A DNA stretch of 64,000 bases from Fulvivirga maritima. GTDB lineage: Bacteria; Bacteroidota; Bacteroidia; Cytophagales; Cyclobacteriaceae. The notes under the pieces are model-generated. The model did not search any database. It saw nothing but the letters and a program-made list of their open reading frames with translations, and was not told where the DNA came from. The DNA lies in contig NZ_CP089980.1 in the NCBI RefSeq assembly GCF_021389955.1, positions 4,583,001-4,647,000 on the forward strand, read 5' to 3'. Positions 8,212 to 15,966 of the stretch are shown here, one piece after another; position 1 is the stretch's first letter; the number at the start of each line of letters is the position of its first letter. The position numbers and the translations under genes are program-made.

Positions 8212-9394
8212 TGGCTAATTGCTGCACCGTCAAACCCCAATTCCGCAAAGGTGAAGTCCATTTTTTCTCAATACGTCTGCAAACTAAGTAAACTAATTTC
8301 ATCAAGGCCATATCACTGGTAAATGCTCCCTTACTCTTGGTAACTTTTCTTACTTGTCTATGAAAGCCCTCCACTGGATTTGTAGTGTATATTAACTTTC
8401 TTATGGGTTTACTGTAATCGAAATAAGTGCTAAGTAGTTCCCAGTTATCATTCCAAGATCGTATCACCACAGGATATTTCTTTCCCCATTTTTCTTCCAG
8501 TTCTAATAAAGCAGTCTCTGCCTGATCTTTTGTGTCTGCTTGATAAACTAATTTAAGATCTTGTATAAACACTTTCTGTTCTTTACTGGCTACATATTTC
8601 AAGCTATTTCGAATCTGATGAACTACACAAAGTTGAACATCTGTTTGTGGGTAGATGGAGTGTATCGCTTCACTAAAACCTTTCAAGTTATCAGTGCAGG
8701 CTATCAAAATATCTTTCAAGCCTCTATTTTGTAGCTCAGTAAGTATCTGAAGCCAAAAATTAGCTCCTTCGCTTTCTGATAGGTACATGCCCAATATCTC
8801 CTTGTTGCCCTGCTTATTGATCCCTAAAATATTATAAAGGGCTTTATGCTTCACCTTACCTTCATCTCGCACCTTGAAATGCATGGCATCTAGCCAAACA
8901 ATACAATAGACCGATTCTAATGGCCTATTTTGCCACTCCTTTACTTTAGGGATCACTCGGTCTGTGATATCACTTAACACCTCTGTTGATATATTTGTGT
9001 CATACATCTCCTTGATGTGCTCTTGAATATCTCTCAAACTATTACCTAGCCCATACATGGCTATTATTTGCTTCTCAAGATTGTCTGCCAGTATACGCTG
9101 GCGTTTCTCTACTATTCTTGGCTCAAAGCTGCTATGACGATCTTGAGGAGTATTTATCTCAACGTCTCCTAAACTACTCTTAACTGTTTTCTGGCCTTTG
9201 CCATTGCGCTTATTGCCATGAGAGCGTCCTTTTTCTTCACTGGATAGGTGATCCTCCATTTCTGCTTCCAGAGCTTCTTCTAAGAACTCCTTCAACATGG
9301 GGCTGAAAGCCCCATCCTTACCAAATAGAGATTCTCCTTTTAAAAATTGTTTAAGTGCTTTTTCCTTTAATTCTTCTTTCTCTTGTTTGTTCAT
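8156..9394 (-). CDS. IS256-family transposase
   Basis: 412 residues, full family length. The catalytic triad of the mutator/IS256 DDE domain is visible: D169 in VWLDAMHF, D235 in ACTDNLKGF and E342 in TTNPVEGFHRQVRK, with the C/H-containing QLCVVHQIRNSLKY in between. No internal stop or frameshift, so it looks functional. It catalyses transposition of the surrounding element. Confidence 0.95.
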   Translation of the reverse strand: MNKQEKEELKEKALKQFLKGESLFGKDGAFSPMLKEFLEEALEAEMEDHLSSEEKGRSHGNKRNGKGQKTVKSSLGDVEINTPQDRHSSFEPRIVEKRQRILADNLEKQIIAMYGLGNSLRDIQEHIKEMYDTNISTEVLSDITDRVIPKVKEWQNRPLESVYCIVWLDAMHFKVRDEGKVKHKALYNILGINKQGNKEILGMYLSESEGANFWLQILTELQNRGLKDILIACTDNLKGFSEAIHSIYPQTDVQLCVVHQIRNSLKYVASKEQKVFIQDLKLVYQADTKDQAETALLELEEKWGKKYPVVIRSWNDNWELLSTYFDYSKPIRKLIYTTNPVEGFHRQVRKVTKSKGAFTSDMALMKLVYLVCRRIEKKWTSPLRNWGLTVQQLAIRFEGRLELELKTSQTKK

Positions 9395-9447
9395 TGCTCT
9401 TTAGTCTAAACATTATTTCTTTATATCCAAAGTTTAGACAGAGATGA

Positions 9448-9589
9448 ATTGACAGTCTCCTCAATCGCAATTATATTGCAATTGCCATCTTAACGGGCAT
9501 TTGTAAGCCCTTATCATAAAACTCAGCCCCGGTTCGTTCACCTTTATAAGTGTTGGCGCGTTGTTTTGAGTGGGTGTCATTAAGCCTTT
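9448..9589. other. Spacer between the IS and the J-domain gene
   Basis: The spacer has an open minus-strand frame containing HSKQRANTYKGERTGAEF and KMAIAI, which looks protein-like but has no clear start or known family. It may be a remnant cut by the IS. Confidence 0.3.
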
Positions 9590-10051
9590 CTAAGCAGCAG
9601 ACTCTTCTTGCTTGGCGTCTTTTTTAGATTTTCTGTAAAGGAAAGAATGGAATATGTTGCGTTTAGCAAAACGATATGGGTTACTCGCATTGAGAAATTT
9701 ATTAAAAACATTGCTGTTCACTCCAAAATACTCATAGGTAGAGCCGTCTGTAAAGCTCATTTCCAGCAGTAGCCCTTTATGCTTATATCCATCTATGCCA
9801 GATTCTGTGGTGGTTTTAGTGTAGGCATCCAGGTTGGCCTCTTTGGTTTCAGGAGCAATGCTAATTAGAAAGTGGTAAGCATCTATTATTTTTAGGCTCA
9901 TCACTTTCGCTTCTTCAGCTTTTTCATCGCCCTCTTGAAATTTATCAGGATGCCACTCTTTTACGAGGTTGCGGTAGGTTTTTTTTAAGTCTTTCAGATC
10001 AATCGCTGAATCGATGTTAAACAACTTTTTGTATTCTTTGATACGCTTCAT
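9590..10051 (-). CDS. J-domain protein with C-terminal KTSC-like domain
   Basis: 153 residues. The N-terminal half is a J-domain (KLFNIDSAIDLKDLKKTYR, then the HPD motif in VKEWHPDKF), the part that stimulates Hsp70 ATPase. The C-terminal half has the KTSC-type pattern (SFTDGSTYEYFGV then a hydrophobic motif and YRFAKRNIFHSFLYRK), a small domain often found alone or joined to nucleic-acid-linked domains. The tail is Lys/Glu-rich. Likely a cytosolic co-chaperone with a specialised client; the client is unknown. Confidence 0.8.
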   Translation of the reverse strand: MKRIKEYKKLFNIDSAIDLKDLKKTYRNLVKEWHPDKFQEGDEKAEEAKVMSLKIIDAYHFLISIAPETKEANLDAYTKTTTESGIDGYKHKGLLLEMSFTDGSTYEYFGVNSNVFNKFLNASNPYRFAKRNIFHSFLYRKSKKDAKQEESAA

Positions 10052-10352
10052 ATGACCTTACTTAAAATGGAAGTGCGAAGCTACATATTAAAAATAAGAT
10101 TCTATGATTTATTTTTCTTATTGCTAATTATCTCCGGTTTTTATTATCCTCTGGCGCAAGCATCCGTTTCTGCCAATAATAGATATTTTCCCACTGTATA
10201 GGTGAAACTGAAGACTTTATAATAGTTCTCACGGCATACTAATAGACTGAAAAATAAGTGTTTTTTGTAGCTTCAAGATTGAATTAAAATAACAAGCGCA
10301 CTACCTGTGTTGCGTGCTTGTTATTTTTAATTCGCTAAGTCTGATCTTTCAA
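10052..10352. other. Intergenic region with terminator only
   Basis: Apart from the hairpin at 10286-10328, I see no coding frame or RNA gene in these 300 bases. Confidence 0.4.
10286..10328 (-). terminator. Hairpin terminator downstream of the alpha/beta hydrolase
   Basis: AAAATAACAAGC (10286-10297) pairs with GCTTGTTATTTT (10316-10327) around an 18-base loop. T/A-rich tracts on both sides allow termination in either direction; the hydrolase at 10353 reads towards it. Confidence 0.6.
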
Positions 10353-11315
10353 TCAGGGTTTTTCAGTAGTAGAGAAAAAAGGTAGCAAATGCTTTAATAA
10401 TTGTTCTGGCTGTTCTTCAGCAGGGAAGTGGCCACTATTAGTTATAATTACAGAGGTAACATTAGTTGCCAGCAATTGCCATTCTTGTTCCACAATAGGA
10501 CCGCAGGCTAAGTCTCCGGCAAACGTAAAGACAGGCATAGAAAGTTTAGTTTTCATATGTGCTCTAATTTGTGGTATAGTGGTGTCTATGCTGCGGTAAT
10601 ATTCAAAACTCGCCTTTAATGTTCCTGGCTTTTTACGCAATAGTTCAATGTAAAAATCTCGTGCATATTTATCTATTGCATCTGGGTGACCACTTTTGCT
10701 TTCAAATTGATAACCAAAATAAAGGGCTTCCCTTCCTTCTACAAGTCGTTCATTAATTTCTAAAGCACGATTAAAGTTAAAGTGCCATAGAAAATCACTC
10801 GTAGTCCTATCGTCAGAAATAAGCGCTGGCGAAGGGGAGGCTCCCGGAATCATACCTTCTCCTATTGCCAGTTTTAAAACTCTATTAGGCTCCATTGCAG
10901 CCAGAGCATAACCTACCATAACACCAATATCATGTCCTACGTAAAAAAATTGGGAATGTCCTAGCTGGTCCATTAAGGTTAACATATCATTGGCTAAAGT
11001 ATCTACATCAAAACCGCTGTCAGGTCTTCCGGAAAGCCCAAAGCCTCTGGGATCTACCGTAATAACGGTAAAGTACTTACTTAAAGGGAGCATTAAATGG
11101 CGCCAGGCATACCAGTTTTCTGGCCAGCCGGCATGGAGTAGCAATGGAGTGCCTTGTCCACCAATAACTGCATGTATGCTTAGATTGCCAATATTGATAT
11201 AATGGCTGTCAAATGTTTTTGTGAAATCAGTAGGCAAGTAGGGTACGTTGTGTACACTACCATATTCATTACTTGATATGGTGGTTTCGTGATTGTTCGG
11301 GTTTGTTGAATTCAT
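10353..11315 (-). CDS. Alpha/beta hydrolase, epoxide-hydrolase-like
   Basis: 320 residues of the alpha/beta-hydrolase fold. The oxyanion region is HAGWPENWYAWR (about 61-72), then VDPRGFGLSGRP, the nucleophile elbow VGHDIG with D129, and a catalytic His in NSGHFPAEE near 296. An Asp nucleophile with an HGxP-like loop is typical of epoxide hydrolases and haloalkane dehalogenases rather than esterases. There is no signal peptide, so it is cytosolic. It is divergent from an HxlR regulator at 11428, a common arrangement in which the regulator controls the enzyme in response to an electrophile. Substrate unknown. Confidence 0.85.
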   Translation of the reverse strand: MNSTNPNNHETTISSNEYGSVHNVPYLPTDFTKTFDSHYINIGNLSIHAVIGGQGTPLLLHAGWPENWYAWRHLMLPLSKYFTVITVDPRGFGLSGRPDSGFDVDTLANDMLTLMDQLGHSQFFYVGHDIGVMVGYALAAMEPNRVLKLAIGEGMIPGASPSPALISDDRTTSDFLWHFNFNRALEINERLVEGREALYFGYQFESKSGHPDAIDKYARDFYIELLRKKPGTLKASFEYYRSIDTTIPQIRAHMKTKLSMPVFTFAGDLACGPIVEQEWQLLATNVTSVIITNSGHFPAEEQPEQLLKHLLPFFSTTEKP

Positions 11316-11356
11316 TGTATTGTCTTTTATGATTTTATTTGTGCAAAATAAACCAG

Positions 11357-11397
11357 GTGCTTACTTTTGTACAAGTACTTACTTAAAAGTGAGGTAC
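11357..11397. promoter_or_regulatory. Putative HxlR operator between divergent genes
   Basis: Direct repeats GTGCTTACTT (11357-11366) and GTACTTACTT (11375-11384), 18 bp apart, are followed by an imperfect inverted copy AAGTGAGGTAC (11387-11397). They lie between the divergent hydrolase and HxlR starts, as expected for an HxlR dimer site. Inference from position and symmetry. Confidence 0.5.
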
Positions 11398-11427
11398 TAA
11401 CATAAAAGTTAAAAACGTTGAAAATCA

Positions 11428-11760
11428 ATGAGTAAGGAACGAAAAAAAATTACGCCATCTGATGATCATTGTCCAGTAAAGGCTTCTCTAAATATTTTGG
11501 GAGGTAAATGGTCACTGATTATTTTATATCAAATAAATGAACGGGTTATAAGGTATGGTGAGCTAAAAAGAGCCATTCCGGGAATTTCAGAAAAAATGTT
11601 AATTCAAGAGTTGAATAATCTTGTTAAAAATGGACTTGTTAATAAAAAGGCTTATCCGGAGATCCCCCCAAGAGTAGAGTATACTTTAACAAAGTCTGGT
11701 TATAAAACGCTTCCTATTATTGAGGCCTTAGCAGTTTTTGGTGAAGAAAATTTATTGTAA
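11428..11760 (+). CDS. HxlR-family transcriptional regulator
   Basis: 110 residues. It has the diagnostic HxlR start CPVKASLNILGGKWSLIILY with the single conserved Cys near the N-terminus, then RYGELKRAIPGISEKMLIQE (recognition helix) and the wing RVEYTLTKSGY. HxlR proteins are small winged-helix dimers, several of which sense aldehydes or redox-active electrophiles through the Cys. It is divergent from and probably controls the alpha/beta hydrolase. Confidence 0.92.
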   Translation: MSKERKKITPSDDHCPVKASLNILGGKWSLIILYQINERVIRYGELKRAIPGISEKMLIQELNNLVKNGLVNKKAYPEIPPRVEYTLTKSGYKTLPIIEALAVFGEENLL

Positions 11761-11860
11761 AAATGAACTTGGAATCTAATTGCACTAATCGTATGAAATT
11801 GTAGTTGGGGAAAAGCATACAAATGTCTGGTCTGTTGGTTAGCTTAGGCACTAATATCAA

Positions 11861-12445
11861 ATGAAAATCATGGACTATTGGATTGACGATAGGCAATTGA
11901 CGGTGTTAACACAAGATTCACTTCTCTTTGGTTCGTATCCCAAAAAGAAGTTGAATGAGTATAAGCTTAAGCTAGATCAAGGAGCCATTCCCATAGAACT
12001 CATGGGGTTTAGATTGGATTACATAAAATATATAGAAACGCAACATGATAATTCCAAAATAAAGTTTGAACTCGGAAGGAGGTCTAAAGAAACTATAGAA
12101 TTTCGCTCAAGTCAACTGAAGCAAGAAGTATTAGATAAAATCATAGAAACTCGGCCTAACTTTATTGAAATCAGACCGCGAACATCAAAAATGTGGTTAA
12201 CTTATTTTCTGGTCACAGCTTATATTGTTGCTGTTTTCTATTGTATGACTAGTGGCCATGGGGATTTTAGAGGTGGTGCAACACCATCAGCTCAAGCCAT
12301 AGGGTACATTATGACTTGGTTTTCGAACACATTTTCTAAAGAATTGGTCTTAGCTGTTGGAATGGTGCTGATAATATGGAGAACTGTTATTTTAATTTTA
12401 AATCTCAGGAAAATTCCTAAGACGCTTAGATTGAAACAAAAATAA
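11861..12445 (+). CDS. Hypothetical membrane protein
   Basis: 194 residues. The N-terminal about 105 residues are soluble, with a PH-like beta-rich pattern (LTVLTQDSLLFGSYPKKK). Two membrane segments follow at about 111-128 and 160-182, with a short Gly-rich loop GHGDFRGGATPSAQ between them. The C-terminus is basic. No family recognised; it stands alone between the HxlR gene and a convergent gene. Confidence 0.6.
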   Translation: MKIMDYWIDDRQLTVLTQDSLLFGSYPKKKLNEYKLKLDQGAIPIELMGFRLDYIKYIETQHDNSKIKFELGRRSKETIEFRSSQLKQEVLDKIIETRPNFIEIRPRTSKMWLTYFLVTAYIVAVFYCMTSGHGDFRGGATPSAQAIGYIMTWFSNTFSKELVLAVGMVLIIWRTVILILNLRKIPKTLRLKQK

Positions 12446-12531
12446 TGATCCTGATATTTTCCCCACCTCAAAATCCCAAATAGAAGACTCTGAGTAGGGG
12501 AATGCTTGTTGTTGAAATGATTGTATGTCAG

Positions 12532-14160
12532 CTACTTTATATTAACTCTTAAAAGAACATCTTCTTTCTTCTTTTTATAAACTTCTACAATAAACTGGTC
12601 ATCGTTAGGCTGCATCACTCTGGAGGGGGTAAGTTGGTATACCCTCATACCGTTCACATCTTCCGTATTGAATAGGTTAACGCGCTTCATATTACCTGTG
12701 GCGTCATCTATAGTGTAATCAGTGAGCAGGCCTACACCTTTATTCCCGATGATGTGGGGTACTTCATTGCCTTGTAAGTCTTCATTTTCAATATTATCTA
12801 AAAACACGAAATGATGCCTTCCTCCTTGGCGAAAATATTTGTATGACATGCTGCCTGCATTGTTATAATCGCTTTGCCTTTTAGGTATTTTATTGATCCA
12901 CACAAGCTGGCCGTCAGGTGAAATTTTAGTGGCCAGAATATCATTGTAGTTATAAATAGTGTAGGTATGAGAGCGTCCATTAATGTTAGAGGTGAAGGTG
13001 TTTGCAGAAAATTGTTCTCCTACCATAATAATACTGCCATCTTCTAAAAGGTCTGCATGATCAAAATACAGGTTACTAAGTGAGGCTTTCTGATCTTCCT
13101 TTTTATCTTTTTTTATGTTTTTCCTGGCAGCCCGATCAGATAAATTCTTATTGATAAGCTCCAGGCTGATTTCATAGGTGTTAGAGTCGAAAATTTGGCC
13201 GTCTTTCCTTACCTTACACACAAAAATGCCATCGGCATCGCGCATGGCTTCTCCTTCATTGTAAAAGCCTGCACAAAGCATAAAATCATCTGAAGCTTCA
13301 AAAATGTTCAATGTGTTTATAAACTTATCCTGAAGTGAGATAGGTGTTTTGTTTACTCCTTCGCTATTGGCATGTACTGTAAGTAGCTCAATATGATAAT
13401 TAGGTGAATCTTTATTTGATCTTTTGCTATCTGTGGTTTCATCGTTATATACCATGGCTAGCACATAGGCATTGCCATCTTTATCTACTGAATAGTCAAG
13501 ATTATTCATCATTTTTTCAGTGTACGGCATGGTTACTTCTTTGCTCCAAATAGGGTTGAAATATCTGCCAAAAACATGCATTCCTATAATGTCGTGGCTT
13601 TTCTTGTCACTTTTAAATTCAGGTACTTTTCTGTATTGAATCATAAGCTTGGAGCCATCATAGGAATCAAGAAAATTAAATTTATTGGTTACAACTACCC
13701 GCATGCCTTTCCGTATCATGTCGCCGGATATTTTACCCGGTACAGCAAGAAGTTTATTAGTTTCTTTATTTAAGGTGCCATTAGCAAAATCTATTTCTCT
13801 GTAAAAGAGCTGGTCTAATTTTTTGCTACCATCCCATTCTGAATAAAAAAGATAGAATCCACCATTGTGTTCACCTATCCATTCTATGGCTGCATTTCGA
13901 GGTAAGTCTTTATATTCATGCTGAGATTTGAATTTTAGATTTTTATCAAACTTTTGAATAAAGATCATTTGTCCGTCAATTTTCACAGTCATGACTTCAT
14001 CTCTATCATGGAAGTAAAGCTTGGTATGGGCATCAATTACCCGGTAGGGCGGGCCTACGGTTATATCTGCTTTTTGAGCCTTTAAGCTACTGTATAAGAA
14101 GCAACAAAAAAGGAAAACTAGAATTCTGTATTTCATCTGTATAAAAATAACTTTTAGCAT
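12532..14160 (-). CDS. Secreted protein of unknown function
   Basis: 542 residues in the longest frame; the start is more likely the second Met (MKYRILVFLFCCFLYSS, ATG at 14136-14134), giving a clean signal peptide ending at LKAQ. The mature protein is mostly beta-strand-rich, with recurring segments of the type DGSKLMIQYR and SPDGQLVWINKI, reminiscent of propeller-like repeats, and a Lys-rich linker (KNIKKDKKEDQKA). I recognise no named family. Single-gene transcription unit. Confidence 0.75.
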   Translation of the reverse strand: MLKVIFIQMKYRILVFLFCCFLYSSLKAQKADITVGPPYRVIDAHTKLYFHDRDEVMTVKIDGQMIFIQKFDKNLKFKSQHEYKDLPRNAAIEWIGEHNGGFYLFYSEWDGSKKLDQLFYREIDFANGTLNKETNKLLAVPGKISGDMIRKGMRVVVTNKFNFLDSYDGSKLMIQYRKVPEFKSDKKSHDIIGMHVFGRYFNPIWSKEVTMPYTEKMMNNLDYSVDKDGNAYVLAMVYNDETTDSKRSNKDSPNYHIELLTVHANSEGVNKTPISLQDKFINTLNIFEASDDFMLCAGFYNEGEAMRDADGIFVCKVRKDGQIFDSNTYEISLELINKNLSDRAARKNIKKDKKEDQKASLSNLYFDHADLLEDGSIIMVGEQFSANTFTSNINGRSHTYTIYNYNDILATKISPDGQLVWINKIPKRQSDYNNAGSMSYKYFRQGGRHHFVFLDNIENEDLQGNEVPHIIGNKGVGLLTDYTIDDATGNMKRVNLFNTEDVNGMRVYQLTPSRVMQPNDDQFIVEVYKKKKEDVLLRVNIK

Positions 14161-14375
14161 TCATCCTGATGTAGGTATCGGGATTGTGCTCTTTTTATCT
14201 TAAAAAATTGAAGTGGTTAATTTAATAAATATTCAAAGTTAAATTTTATTTCTTTGGAAATAACCATGTGATTATCTGGAGTCAGTATTTAAGCGGGTTT
14301 GAGGTGCTAAATTCATTTGCTGGTTGCCTTATTATGGAATAAATTGCCAGCTCATTTTATAAACAATAATATTTC

Positions 14376-14534
14376 ATGAAGCATTTTTTCTTAGTTGGCT
14401 GTCTGTTTTTACTTTTTGCCTGTGGCTCTGATGATAATGAATCTAAAGGGGTATCTGGTACTGTTATTTTTGATGGTAAAGAATACAGGATTGCACGTGG
14501 GTTAGCAGGAGAGGGTAGTCATACCGAGACCTAA
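14376..14534 (+). pseudogene. Truncated lipoprotein gene
   Basis: ATG 14376 gives MKHFFLVGCLFLLFACGSDD, a textbook lipoprotein signal with lipobox FACG, then GVSGTVIFDGKEYRIARG and a stop TAA at 14532-14534 after only 52 residues. Similar Bacteroidota lipoproteins continue for 150 or more residues after a motif like this. The stop lies just before the 14.57-15.9 kb repeat block, so the 3' part was probably displaced or deleted by the repeats. Confidence 0.55.
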
Positions 14535-14599
14535 CATTTGTTTCAACTGTACCACTAGAATTGACATAATCTACTCCCTAAAATCCAGGGTCTTCTCGA

Positions 14600-14850
14600 C
14601 GAAAGGAGACATCTATGTATTCATCTAGGATAGGCTTTTCAAATATCTGCTTGCTTGGTTAATTCACTGTCTGCATTCCATAGCTGAGGTTCTTTACTTT
14701 TTTACAATCGATCAAAAAAGTAACAAAAAACTCTTTCTTGCTGTGAGGTCTTCCGCTCGCTGAAACATTTCATGGTCATGAACTGCCACTAAGGACTTGA
14801 GAAAAGCCTGTTTTTCAATCCTATTTCACTTCACGACGGTACAGCAAGAT
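14600..14850 (+). repeat. 251-bp repeat, copy A
   Basis: Runs from CGAAAGGAGACATCTATG to ACAGCAAGAT. It has exactly the same length (251 bp) as copies at 15135-15385 and 15478-15728, with only scattered substitutions. Inside is a hairpin, TTACTTTTTT / AAAAAAGTAA around CAATCGAT. No open frame is conserved between copies, so it appears to be non-coding. Confidence 0.85.
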
Positions 14851-14868
14851 AACGTACTTACAATAAAA

Positions 14869-14927
14869 CTGGTTATTGCGAACGAAACGAAGTGTAGTAA
14901 AGCAATCTCGAAGTTGCTTTTCCAGTC
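14869..14927 (+). repeat. REP-like module (TTGCGAACG...GCAATCTCG)
   Basis: GGTTATTGCGAACG, then ACGAAGTGTAG and AAGCAATCTCGAA, recurs at about 15743-15800 and in degenerate form at 7226-7290. This is the style of short dispersed repeat seen between genes in many Bacteroidota genomes. It follows copy A of the 251-bp repeat directly. Confidence 0.65.
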
Positions 14928-15019
14928 AGGCGAGATACAGTATTTCATAGCTTCAAGATTACTTCGTCATATCTTCCTCGTAATTACCAGATAGGGAAGG
15001 TGAAGATCACACCCACCGA

Positions 15020-15048
15020 GTCACACTGAGCCCCGTCGAAGTGTAGAC
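15020..15048 (+). repeat. REP-like module (GTCACACTGAGC...GTCGAAG), copy 1
   Basis: GTCACACTGAGC followed by CCCGTCGAAGTGTAGAC. Related copies are at 15400-15428 and, as an inverted pair, at 20836-20863 and 20894-20921. In both local copies it is followed by GATCGGTACTGATT. Confidence 0.65.
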
Positions 15049-15134
15049 GATCGGTACTGATTTATGATTTAATTACATCTCAACTGTGTTGAGTTTTTCA
15101 TATTACCTACAAATTACTTATACTGTCATTGGTA

Positions 15135-15385
15135 CGAAAGGAGACATCTATGTATTCATCTAGGATGGGCTTTTCAAGCATCTGCTGGCTAGGTTAATCC
15201 ACTTTCTACATTCCATAGCTGAGGTTCTTTACTTTTTTGCAATCGATCAAAAAAGTAACAAAAAACTCTTTCTTGCTGTGAGGTCTTCCGCTCACTGAAA
15301 CATTTCATGGTTATGAACTGCCACTAAGGACTTGAGAAAAGCCTGTTTTTCAATCCTATTTCATCGCATGACTGTACAGCAAGAT
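15135..15385 (+). repeat. 251-bp repeat, copy B
   Basis: Second copy of the 251-bp element. Unlike copies A and C, it is followed at once by the GTCACATTGAGC module and lacks the TTGCGAACG module in between. Confidence 0.85.
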
Positions 15386-15399
15386 GGAACCGCAGTCGA

Positions 15400-15428
15400 G
15401 TCACATTGAGCCGTGTCGAAATGTAGAC
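15400..15428 (+). repeat. REP-like module (GTCACATTGAGC...GTCGAA), copy 2
   Basis: GTCACATTGAGCCGTGTCGA then AATGTAGACGATCGG, closely matching 15020-15048. It connects copy B to the lead-in of copy C. Confidence 0.6.
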
Positions 15429-15477
15429 GATCGGTACTGATTCATACTCTACTTCCTAAAAATCAGGGTCATGTCTA

Positions 15478-15728
15478 CGAAAGGAGGGATCTATGTATTT
15501 ATCCAGCATAGTCTTTTCAAACATCTGCTGGCTAGGTTAATCCACTTTCTACATTCCATAGCTAAGGTTCCTTACTTTTTTGCAATCGATCAAAAAAGTA
15601 ACAAAAAGCTCTTTCTTGCTGTGAGGTCTTCCGCTCACTGAAGCATTTTATAGTTATAAACTGCCACTAAGGACTTGAGAAAAGCTTGTTTTTCAATATT
15701 ATTTCACCTCACGACGGTACAGCAAGAT
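15478..15728 (+). repeat. 251-bp repeat, copy C
   Basis: Third copy, again 251 bp, slightly more diverged. It is followed at about 15743 by the TTGCGAACG-type module, like copy A. The lead-in CTACTTCCTAAAAATCAGGG also resembles the lead-in of copy A at 14571. Confidence 0.85.
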
Positions 15729-15742
15729 AACGTACTTACAAT

Positions 15743-15860
15743 AAAACTGGTTATTGCAAACGAAACGAAGTGTAGTGAAGCAATCTCGAACTTGATTCTA
15801 CAGTTCTTTGCGCGCTGCATCTCATAGGTTCGAGATTACTTTATCATACCTGCCTTGTAA
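15743..15860 (+). repeat. REP-like module (TTGC.AACG...GCAATCTCG), second full copy
   Basis: GGTTATTGCAAACGAAACGA then GTGAAGCAATCTCGAA, parallel to 14869-14927, continuing into a shared but diverging tail (TCAT, then CGAGATTACTT). Together with copy C it forms a composite repeat like that of copy A. Confidence 0.6.
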
Positions 15861-15966
15861 TTATCAGATAGGGGGAAGGGCATGACCTCTACCGAGTCAG
15901 TTCGTCAAGAGGCGCTCATGCTATTTGGTCTAATTGTAAACGGCCAAAAATGTCATGCAGTTAATG

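Larger units (their letters stand above)
8106..9447 (-). mobile_element. IS256-family insertion sequence
   Basis: A 1342-bp element bounded by 12-bp inverted repeats TCATCTCTGTCT (8106-8117) and AGACAGAGATGA (9436-9447), containing one full-length transposase on the minus strand. Flanks read GTGTTAGC (left) and ATTGACAG (right), so no target-site duplication is visible; this suggests recombination or deletion after insertion. It separates the RHS debris from the J-domain gene. Confidence 0.85.

Noticed and set aside
14797-14994. Open frame of 65 codons inside the repeat block
   Set aside because: It crosses repeat module boundaries and is not preserved in copies B and C, so it is a chance frame.
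14570-15900. Regularly spaced repeats that might suggest a CRISPR array
   Set aside because: Only three units of 251 bp, with internal homology throughout and no short direct repeat/spacer alternation or cas genes.
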